DNA from: DAITAZ01 sp036824045 | Lineage (GTDB): Bacteria > Pseudomonadota > Gammaproteobacteria > Burkholderiales > Rhodocyclaceae | Direction of reading: 5' to 3' | DNA: 12,734 bases | Assembly (NCBI GenBank): GCA_036824045.1 | Contig: DAITAZ010000061.1 | Location: 1 to 12,734, forward strand | In this document: piece after piece, positions 7,019-12,734 of the stretch | How positions within the stretch are numbered: the first letter of the stretch is position 1 | How the letters are laid out: the number at the start of each line of letters is the position of its first letter | The notes under the pieces: model-generated | Told to the model about the DNA's origin: nothing | Database searches by the model: none | Seen by the model: only the letters and a program-made list of their open reading frames with translations | Program-made: the position numbers and the translations under genes

Positions 7019-9682
7019 ATGGCAAAAATAAGGGATAGCACTGTGGTCGGGCGGTTGAAGCAGGCGTGTGGCCGGATGGCGGCGGCAGGGGTGGTGCTTG
7101 GTGGGGTGATCTGGGCTTCTGGCGGGCTGATCGAGTGGCCGGAGGCGGCCCACGCAGCGCCGGCAAGCATTACGCAAAACATCAAAATCGATCAATTCGG
7201 TTACTTGCCGCGCATGCGCAAGGTGGCCGTGGTGGCGGACCCGCTCAAGGGCTTCAATGCGGGTAGCCGCTTTGCACCCGGCACCGGCGCGGGGCAGTAC
7301 CAGGTGCGGCGCTGGGCCGACAACGGGGTGGTGCTGACGGGGACGCTGCAGAGCTGGAAGCAGGGGGCGACCCATGAGCAATCCGGCGACCGGGGCTGGT
7401 ACTTCGATTTCTCGGCGCTCACCGCTCCGGGCTCCTACTACATCTTCGACACCAAGAACAACGTGGGCTCGGGCCGCTTCGAGATCGCGCCGACGGCCTA
7501 CGATCAGGTGCTCAAGCACGCCCTGCGCACCTTCTACTACCAGCGGCTGAACACGCCCAAGGCCAGCCCCTACGCCGACAGCAAGTGGCTGGACGTGGCC
7601 GCCTACGAAGGCGCCAACCAGGACCGCTACGCCCGCAGCATCCTCACCCCCAACAATGCCGCCTCCGCCCGGGACCTGAGCGGCGGCTGGATGGACGCGG
7701 GCGACACCAACAAGTACACCACCTTCGCCGAAGCGCCGGTCCTGCAACTGCTGGACGCCTACCGCTTCAACCCCGCGGTCTTCGGTGACAATCTGGGCAT
7801 CCCGGAATCCGGCAACGGCGTGCCGGACCTGCTCGACGAACTGAAGTGGGAACTGGAGTTCCTCAAGAAGATGCAGGCGGGCACCGGCACCAACGGCTTC
7901 ATCCAGAAGGTGGGGGTGCTTACCTGGGACGTGATTTCGCCCCTGAGCGCCGACAAGCGGCCCCGCTACTACGTGCCCGAATGCACCTCCTCCACCCTGT
8001 CGGGCGCGGCCATGTTTGCCTCGGCCGGGGTGGTGTTCAAGGGCATCCCGTCGCAGGCGGCCTATGGCGCCGACCTGATCGCCCGGGCGGAGGCGGCCTG
8101 GATTCGCGCCAAGACCACCACCAGCAATTTCGCCACCTTCCAGACCGACTGCGACAACCAGACGGTGAAGGCGGGGGACGCCGACCGCACGAAGGAAGAA
8201 CAGATCGGCAGCGCCCTGATCGCCGCCATCCACCTCTACCAGGCCACCGCCAAGGCGGAGTACAAGACCTTTGTCGAAAGCCGCTACGCTTCGGTGCAAC
8301 CGGCGAGCAACAAATGGTGGGGGCCCTACACCGTGCCACTGCAGGCGGCCCTGCTGCGCTATGCGGACCTGGGCGGCGTCACCGCCGCCGTGGCCAGCGC
8401 CATCCGCACCCAGAAGGCCGGGCAGAACGGGATCATGTCCATCGCCGATTACCGTGATGGCACCGACCTTTACCGCGCCCACATGCCCAACGACCAGTAC
8501 CACTGGGGCAGCAACATGATGCATGCCGAGGTGGGGCTGATGAACCTGGATTTCCCCGCCTTCCGCCTCAACCCGGCGGATGCCGCGCTCTACCAGGAAC
8601 TGGCGGAGCAGCATCTGCACTGGCTGCACGGGGCCAACCCCCTGGGGCTGTCCATGCTCTCCAACATGTACGCCTACGGTGCGGAATCCTCGGTCAACGA
8701 GTTGTTCCACTCCTGGTACAAGGATGGTTCGCCCTGGGACAACGCGCGCACCTCCCAGTACGGCCCCGCGCCCGGCTACCTCACCGGCGGGCCCAACCCG
8801 AGCTACTCCGGCTCGGTCGCCGGCATCAAGGATCAGCCGCCGCAAAAGGCCTACAAGGACTGGAACAACCACGCGGAAGCCTCCTACGAGCTTTCCGAGC
8901 CGGCCATCTACTACCAGGCCGCCTACGTGCAACTGCTGGCCCGGCTGATGGTGGAGCAGAAGGCGGACCTGACCCCGCCCACCGCGCCCGGCGTGCCCGT
9001 GGCCAGCAATCTCGGCACCACCGGCGTCACCCTGAGCTGGGCCGCCGCCAGCGACAACGTGGGCGTGGCCGCCTACGACCTCTACAACGCCAACGGCACG
9101 CTGCTCAAGGGCGGCATCGCCGGCACCAGCGTCAGCCTCGCCGGGCTCACCTGCGGCACCCGTTACAGCGTCTATCTGCGGGCGCGGGATGCGGCCGGCA
9201 ATGTCTCCCCCGTGGGGGTCACCGGCAGTTTCACCACCCTGGCCTGCACGGCGGTGAGCACCGTGCTTTACGCCGATGCCGTGAACCCGGCCTGGGACGA
9301 CTGGTCCTGGAACGTGACCCGCAACTACGCCAACGCCAGCCCGGTCAAGGTGGGCAGCCGCTCGCTGCGGGTGGACTACAGAGCGTGGGGTGGCTTCTCC
9401 CTGTGGAACGCCACGGGGATCAACTGGAACACCGCCGGCGCCATCCGCTTCTGGGCCTACAGCGCCACTGCCGTGCCCCTGCGCATCCAGGTGCATAAGG
9501 ACGACACCACGGCCGCCCCTGCCTCTTACGACGTGAGGGTTCCCGCCAAGGTGTGGACCCAGGTGGTGGTCACCCGCGCCCAACTGGGCAACCCGACCCG
9601 GGTCAAGCGCCTGAACATCCAGAACGCCAGCGACATTGCCAACACCACGGTGTACCTGGACCAGATCCAGGTGGACCCTTGA
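7019..9682 (+). CDS. Secreted glycoside hydrolase family 9 (endoglucanase/cellulase type) with Ig-like, FN3 and CBM-like domains
   Basis: GH9 enzymes cleave beta-1,4-glucans by inversion. Of 887 residues, about 1-47 form a signal peptide (hydrophobic core about 20-38, cut near AAHA-APA). An N-terminal cellulase Ig-like domain spans about 50-157. The GH9 barrel runs to about 645, with DLSGGWMDAGDTNKYT (219-234) carrying the catalytic base/nucleophile Asp pair D226/D229, GANPLGLSMLSN (538-549), PGYLTGGPN (585-593), and catalytic acid Glu627 in SEPAIYY. A fibronectin type III domain follows (about 652-742), then a C-terminal beta-sandwich (about 748-887) with many Trp/Tyr, probably carbohydrate-binding. 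The ATG at 7019 has no ribosome site. The GTG at 7043 (codon 9) has AAGGGA 7 nt upstream and gives a more usual signal peptide, so the true start may be 7043. No other CAZyme genes are adjacent. Substrate (cellulose, mixed-linkage glucan or other) is not determined. Confidence 0.94.
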   Translation: MAKIRDSTVVGRLKQACGRMAAAGVVLGGVIWASGGLIEWPEAAHAAPASITQNIKIDQFGYLPRMRKVAVVADPLKGFNAGSRFAPGTGAGQYQVRRWADNGVVLTGTLQSWKQGATHEQSGDRGWYFDFSALTAPGSYYIFDTKNNVGSGRFEIAPTAYDQVLKHALRTFYYQRLNTPKASPYADSKWLDVAAYEGANQDRYARSILTPNNAASARDLSGGWMDAGDTNKYTTFAEAPVLQLLDAYRFNPAVFGDNLGIPESGNGVPDLLDELKWELEFLKKMQAGTGTNGFIQKVGVLTWDVISPLSADKRPRYYVPECTSSTLSGAAMFASAGVVFKGIPSQAAYGADLIARAEAAWIRAKTTTSNFATFQTDCDNQTVKAGDADRTKEEQIGSALIAAIHLYQATAKAEYKTFVESRYASVQPASNKWWGPYTVPLQAALLRYADLGGVTAAVASAIRTQKAGQNGIMSIADYRDGTDLYRAHMPNDQYHWGSNMMHAEVGLMNLDFPAFRLNPADAALYQELAEQHLHWLHGANPLGLSMLSNMYAYGAESSVNELFHSWYKDGSPWDNARTSQYGPAPGYLTGGPNPSYSGSVAGIKDQPPQKAYKDWNNHAEASYELSEPAIYYQAAYVQLLARLMVEQKADLTPPTAPGVPVASNLGTTGVTLSWAAASDNVGVAAYDLYNANGTLLKGGIAGTSVSLAGLTCGTRYSVYLRARDAAGNVSPVGVTGSFTTLACTAVSTVLYADAVNPAWDDWSWNVTRNYANASPVKVGSRSLRVDYRAWGGFSLWNATGINWNTAGAIRFWAYSATAVPLRIQVHKDDTTAAPASYDVRVPAKVWTQVVVTRAQLGNPTRVKRLNIQNASDIANTTVYLDQIQVDP
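7020..7032 (+). repeat. 13-bp direct repeat, copy 2, overlapping the GH9 start codon
   Basis: Exact second copy of the repeat at 6903-6915; its first two bases are the TG of the ATG at 7019. If the true start is the GTG at 7043, this copy lies in the untranslated leader just upstream of the ribosome binding site. Confidence 0.7.
7030..7035 (+). promoter_or_regulatory. Candidate ribosome binding site for an alternative GH9 start (GTG 7043)
   Basis: AAGGGA lies 7 nt before an in-frame GTG at 7043, while the ATG at 7019 is preceded by a pyrimidine-rich stretch with no Shine-Dalgarno match. Confidence 0.45.
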
Positions 9683-9704
9683 GGCAGGCGTTCTCCCCCG
9701 AACG

Positions 9705-9730
9705 AAAACGGCCACCCGGGTGGCCGTTTT
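9705..9730. terminator. Bidirectional intrinsic terminator between convergent genes
   Basis: A perfect 26-bp palindrome (AAAACGGCCACCC followed by its reverse complement), with a T-run on the plus side (9727-9731, then ATTT) and the matching A-run on the other side. It lies 22 nt after the GH9 stop and 18 nt after the stop of the convergent propeller gene. It can serve both transcripts. Confidence 0.93.
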
Positions 9731-9748
9731 TATTTCTCCGATCGCGCG

Positions 9749-11236
9749 TTACTTGCGGCTGACGGAGATCTCCTCGGTGGCGCTACGGGCGTCGTCGTTG
9801 TCCCCCAGGTACTCGGCGGTGACGTCAAAGCCCCGCTGGCAGACGACCTTCTTCAACTGGGGGTCGGTGATGATGGGGCAGGGGGGCAGGGTGTAGGTGG
9901 CGTAGGCCTGGGTGGCGTCCGCAGGCAGGGGCGTGAGCGGCAGCACGATGCGCTTGACCCCGTCCACCGCCCAGTTGCTCATGTCGTAGTCGATGAAGCT
10001 GAGCTTCACCTTGCCGGTGGGCGTCCGGCCCTTGACGTTGATGGAGAAGCGGGTCTCCACGGCCCGCAGCGGGTGGGTGGGGGCGTAGGTCAGCGTCGTG
10101 GTGGTGGCCGCCTTGCCGGTGCCGGAGGCCGCGGCCAGGATGTCGCCGTGCAATTCGTTGGTCGCCATGGCCGTCTGGCCGCCGGCCCGGGTGCTGCCCA
10201 GGGTGGTCCAGTTGGAAACGTCGATGAAGGCGATGCCCGTGGGGTAGCCCGGATAGTGGTGCACCGTTTCCCGCACGTACTGGGTGGCCAGCAGCCGCCC
10301 GCCGGAGAGGGCGCCCTTGAGCCCGGTGATGGTCTCGTCGGTGATCGCGCCCAGCCCCGGCTGGTAGGTCTGCATCAGGCGCAGCACGGCGCGGTTGCCC
10401 GTGTCCACCTCCACCAGCGAGACCGAGCCGTTGGAAGTGATGGTGCCCACGGTGAAGTCGGTGGCGGCGTTCAGGTAGGCGCGGCTGCCATCCGTGTTGA
10501 ACAGGGGCCCGCCCGGGCGCAGCCGGTAACCCGTGGTGCCGGTGGCCGGCAGGCTGAGGCTGACCAGGGTCGGGGTCAGGGTGGCCGTGTTCAGCTCCAC
10601 GTACTTCCAGTTGTAGCCGGTGCCCGCTCCGGTGACGATGGCCTTGTCCCCCGCGGGGCTCACCGCCACGCTGCCGGGGGTGAAGCCGGGGGCTGCGCCC
10701 GCCAGGTCCACATTGGCCCGGAGGTTGCCGGTGGCGGTGTCGAACACCGTGACTTGCTGGGTGCTGCCCGTGAGGGTGACGTACAGGGTCTTGTCGTCCG
10801 GGCTCAGGGCGATGCCGGTGGCGGTGCCGGTCAGGCTCATGGCCCGGGTCGGGGCGCGGGTGGTGAGGTCCACCACCTGCACCTTGCCCTCGGCCAGCAG
10901 GGCATAGGCCAGGGTGCCCGTGCTGTTGACCACGAAATTCGAAACACCGGTCAGGGCAATGGTGGCGGCGAGGGTGTCGGTCCTGGCGTCGATCACCCGC
11001 AGGCCGGCACTGGTGGCCACATACACCGTCTGGGTGGGCGCGTTGGCCACCACCATGGCGGGCAGTTCGCCCATGAAGGTGGAGAGTGCGATGCGCTTGG
11101 TTTCCGCCCGGGTGGCCACGTCAAAGACCAGCAGGTCCGGGCCGCTCATGTCGGCCACGTAGGCGAAGGGGGCCGCCCAGGCGGATGTGGCCAGGGAAAG
11201 CCCGGCAAGCGTTGCTGCAAGTTTTCCGATTCTCAT
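9749..11236 (-). CDS. Secreted YncE-like beta-propeller protein with C-terminal Ig-like domain
   Basis: A 495-residue exported protein of unknown function. Residues 1-21 are a signal peptide (RIGK, hydrophobic core, cut after AWA). Residues about 24-365 contain repeated YVTN/NHL-like propeller blades: AYVADMSGPDLLVFDVAT, VYVATSAGLRVIDART, AYALLAEGKVQVVDLTT, GIALSPDDKTLYVTL with VTVFDTATG, and SVAVSPAGDKAIV. From about 376 to the end it resembles a bacterial Ig-like domain (TTTTLTYAP, TPTGKVKLSF, FDVTAEYLGDNDD), with two Cys (453, 466) that could form a disulfide. The start is supported by GGAGAA at 11246-11241 on the minus strand, ending 4 nt before the ATG. It shares a terminator with the GH9 gene but points the other way. 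The fold suggests a ligand- or surface-binding role; no catalytic motif is visible. Confidence 0.85.
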   Translation of the reverse strand: MRIGKLAATLAGLSLATSAWAAPFAYVADMSGPDLLVFDVATRAETKRIALSTFMGELPAMVVANAPTQTVYVATSAGLRVIDARTDTLAATIALTGVSNFVVNSTGTLAYALLAEGKVQVVDLTTRAPTRAMSLTGTATGIALSPDDKTLYVTLTGSTQQVTVFDTATGNLRANVDLAGAAPGFTPGSVAVSPAGDKAIVTGAGTGYNWKYVELNTATLTPTLVSLSLPATGTTGYRLRPGGPLFNTDGSRAYLNAATDFTVGTITSNGSVSLVEVDTGNRAVLRLMQTYQPGLGAITDETITGLKGALSGGRLLATQYVRETVHHYPGYPTGIAFIDVSNWTTLGSTRAGGQTAMATNELHGDILAAASGTGKAATTTTLTYAPTHPLRAVETRFSINVKGRTPTGKVKLSFIDYDMSNWAVDGVKRIVLPLTPLPADATQAYATYTLPPCPIITDPQLKKVVCQRGFDVTAEYLGDNDDARSATEEISVSRK

Positions 11237-11586
11237 GATGTTCTCCGCGAAAGACTGTTATGAGCCCCGACCGCCGGGGAGCCGCCGGGGGAGGAAAAAC
11301 TGGCGAGGGACGATCGGCGGCACGGGCAAGGTCCCGACGGCTGCGCCGCCCCCATGCGCGGGCTGGCAAAGATGCCGGTTTTCACGCTTTCTTCCGTTTG
11401 CCCGGCGGCCGGGGCGCCGCATGTAAAGACACCTTTTGTCACGATTCCAGCGCCGGGTGATTCATGGGGGTTTGCGCCTGGCCTGCATCGCCGCCGCGCG
11501 GCACCGGGGCGGATGCCCATTCGGGCCCGGATCGGGGCGGTCGCGCCCTGCCGTCGGCGCAACCCTGCCCCTTGCCAAACCCTTAT

Positions 11587-11610
11587 GGGCGGCGGCTTCC
11601 GCCGCCGCCC
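11587..11610. repeat. Perfect 10-bp GC hairpin
   Basis: GGGCGGCGGC pairs fully with GCCGCCGCCC around the tetraloop TTCC. There is no T-run on either side, so intrinsic termination is not supported. It could be a REP-like palindrome or a regulatory stem. Confidence 0.6.
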
Positions 11611-11826
11611 GGCAGGCCAGCGTCCCTTCCACCATAACAGAGCCGCCTAGCCGGTTGTCCTGTTCGGATCGGCCAACTGATTGACTTTGAGCGTTTTGCT
11701 GCGATGCAGATCGAACGGAGCGGGGGCTTTGATCAGATGGCCGGGCGGGGTGGCGCCGGCCGGGGAAAAGGAGTGAACGCAGGCGTCATCCGGCCCGACT
11801 CATGGTGCGTAAACCCCACCGAGGGG

Positions 11827-11834
11827 AAAGGAGG
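11827..11834 (+). promoter_or_regulatory. Strong ribosome binding site of the 106-residue protein gene
   Basis: AAAGGAGG, close to the full anti-Shine-Dalgarno complement, ends 6 nt before the ATG at 11841. It decides this start over an in-frame upstream alternative at 11802. Confidence 0.85.
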
Positions 11835-11840
11835 CCCGCC

Positions 11841-12161
11841 ATGCACACCGAACTCTGCCCCCAGCGCCTGCAGCAGGAAAACGCCCTCCACGCCGGCAGC
11901 GGTGGCTGCAGCGCGGGCAACGCCGGCTGCGGCTTTCGCCCCGCCTTCTACGACGCCGCCACCCGCCGCACCTATCTCTCCTGCTTCGCCGACGGCCGGC
12001 CCGCCCCCTTCCACCTGCTCGACGGCCTGCCGGACGAAGTCGTCCTCAGCCGCCGCCCCGACGGCCGTCCCCTCTGCGCCCGGGCAAGCCTCATCTCCGG
12101 CTTCGAGCGGGCGGGGCGGTTTTACAGTCGGGAAGAAGCGGCGCGGGCGGTGGCGGGGTGA
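11841..12161 (+). CDS. Small hypothetical protein, 106 residues
   Basis: I do not recognise a named family. The protein has no signal peptide or membrane segment and is probably cytoplasmic. Its N-terminal third contains Cys6, Cys23 and Cys30, with a Gly-rich stretch HAGSGGCSAGNAGCG (17-31). The middle and C-terminal parts read like a folded domain: RPAFYDAATRRTYLSCFADGRPAP (33-56), HLLDGLPDEVVL (58-69) and SLISGFERAGRFYSREEAARA. The pattern of a substrate-like or regulator-like domain ending in a helix is only an impression. The start is well supported by AAAGGAGG. It is convergent with the TPR gene, with 25 bp between the stop codons. The excellent ribosome site argues for a real, well-translated gene. 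Confidence 0.75.
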   Translation: MHTELCPQRLQQENALHAGSGGCSAGNAGCGFRPAFYDAATRRTYLSCFADGRPAPFHLLDGLPDEVVLSRRPDGRPLCARASLISGFERAGRFYSREEAARAVAG

Positions 12162-12186
12162 GTCGCCCGCCGGGCTGGGCGGCGGT

Positions 12187-12734
12187 TCAGGGGGGCGGGT
12201 TGTTGCCGGCGGCGGCAATTGCGTCGCCCAGGGCCTGTGCCCAAGCGGAGGCCCCGGCCAGCTCCCGGGCGATGCCCGGGTGGCCCGGCAGGGCGGTGGC
12301 CAGCCGCTGCCAGAGGGTATGTGCTTCGTGCGCGAACTCCAGGGCGTGTTCCGGGTGTCCGCTTTTCGCTTCGATCAAACTGAAAAAGAAAAGGGAGACG
12401 GAGAGATCGCGCAGGGCCTGGGGGGTGTCGCCCAGGGCGGCGCGCAACTGGCGGCGGAGTTGCAGGCTCTCGGCGTAGGCGCCGCGGGCGGCCTCCAGCT
12501 CGCCCAGGTCCTGGCTCACCTGGCCCAGGTTGTTGAGGGAGACCGAGAGATCGCGCAGGGCCTGGGGGGTGTCGCCCAGGGCGGCGCGCAACTGGCGGCG
12601 GAGTTGCAGGCTCTCGGCGTAGGCGCCGCGGGCGGCCTCCAGCTCGCCCAGGTCCTGGCTCACCTGACCCAGGTTGTCCAGGGAGATGGAGAGATCGCGC
12701 AGGGCCTGGGGGGTGTCGCCCAGGGCGGCGCGCA
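12187..12734 (-). CDS. Tetratricopeptide-type repeat protein, C-terminal part (partial; N-terminus beyond the right edge)
   Basis: The frame is open to the window edge and stops with TGA at 12189-12187. It encodes 48-residue TPR-like repeats, each holding NLGQVSQDLGELEAARGAYA followed by ESLQLRRQLRAALGDTPQAL and RDLSVSL. Two copies are complete or nearly so, part of a third reaches the edge, and a divergent last unit (FFFSLIEAKSGHPEHALEFAHEAHTLWQRLA) plus a helical C-terminus (to GNNPPP) caps the array. The function of TPR superhelices is protein-protein binding. Similar 48-residue arrays occur behind NB-ARC, CHAT or other signalling domains, but the N-terminal domain is not in this window, so no role can be assigned. 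A GTG at 12663 is internal to the repeat and is not the real start. Confidence 0.88.
   Translation of the reverse strand, partial: RAALGDTPQALRDLSISLDNLGQVSQDLGELEAARGAYAESLQLRRQLRAALGDTPQALRDLSVSLNNLGQVSQDLGELEAARGAYAESLQLRRQLRAALGDTPQALRDLSVSLFFFSLIEAKSGHPEHALEFAHEAHTLWQRLATALPGHPGIARELAGASAWAQALGDAIAAAGNNPPP
12401..12734 (-). repeat. Tandem 144-bp repeats inside the TPR gene
   Basis: Units at 12401-12544 and 12545-12688 differ at only 5 of 144 positions, all within the last 23 bp of the unit. The partial third unit, 12689-12734, matches the first 46 bases exactly. The period equals 48 codons, so copy-number change keeps the frame. Confidence 0.93.

Larger units (their letters stand above)
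11237..11840. other. About 600 bp with no convincing gene
   Basis: Short open frames on both strands here have compositions expected from GC-rich DNA, with no ribosome sites and no recognisable domains. The region holds the leader of the propeller gene (GC-rich inverted repeat CCCCG/CGGGG near 11265-11279), a GACA-N5-TGTC inverted repeat near 11427-11439, a perfect hairpin at 11587-11610, and a TTGACT hexamer near 11682 without a good -10. The last 80 bp lead into the small gene at 11841. Confidence 0.6.

Noticed and set aside
11233..11562. A 109-codon minus-strand frame overlapping the leader of the propeller gene
   Set aside because: It overlaps the well-supported start of the propeller gene, has no ribosome site, and is Arg/Ala/Pro/Gly-rich without domain features.
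11733..12218. A 161-codon minus-strand frame opposite the small 106-residue gene
   Set aside because: It overlaps the end of the TPR gene and the whole small gene. The plus-strand frame has a near-perfect ribosome site and a protein-like composition.
12401..12734. The tandem repeats as a CRISPR array
   Set aside because: The 144-bp units have no unique spacers and keep an open frame of 48 codons encoding TPR-like helices.

Overview
The window is a very GC-rich stretch (by eye about 70%) with dense coding, strong third-position G/C bias and a Gram-negative envelope gene content: OmpA-like, TonB/TolA-like, MscS-type and fused MnmC proteins. This fits a betaproteobacterium, perhaps of the Rhodocyclales type. 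The taxonomic guess is inference from gene content and style; no rRNA or other marker gene is present.

Left half (1-5868), all on the minus strand. Reading in transcription order from the right: a cyclic-nucleotide-binding MscS-type channel (5868-4345), a YhhQ-family queuosine-precursor transporter (4272-3553), the bifunctional tRNA wobble-uridine enzyme MnmC (3483-1549), and a TonB/TolA-like envelope protein with a cytoplasmic zinc ribbon and a very long Ala/Glu/Gln/Arg coiled coil. That last gene starts at 1347 and runs off the left edge. It is interrupted by a 10-N assembly gap and a 33-nt poly-C run that look like assembly artefacts. YhhQ and MnmC both serve modification of tRNA position 34.

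Middle (6057-9682), plus strand. A small secreted OmpA-domain lipid-free protein is transcribed divergently from the channel. A 350-bp non-coding region (6669-7018) follows, with several inverted repeats, a long imperfect hairpin and a 13-bp direct repeat. It leads into a large secreted family-9 glycoside hydrolase (endoglucanase/cellulase type) with an N-terminal Ig-like domain, a fibronectin type III domain and a C-terminal beta-sandwich domain resembling a carbohydrate-binding module.

Right part (9705-12734). A perfect 26-bp palindrome flanked by A and T runs is a shared bidirectional terminator between the glycoside hydrolase and a convergent secreted beta-propeller/Ig-like protein (11236-9749). 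A roughly 600-bp region with no convincing gene follows (11237-11840), holding a perfect 10-bp hairpin. Then comes a 106-residue conserved-looking hypothetical protein with a textbook ribosome binding site. Last is the 3' end of a tetratricopeptide-type gene built of near-identical 144-bp repeats, which runs off the right edge.

The least explained parts are the structured leader before the glycoside hydrolase, the zinc-ribbon/TonB-like hybrid, and the TPR gene with nearly identical DNA repeats. I see no CRISPR array, integrase, transposase, tRNA or rRNA.
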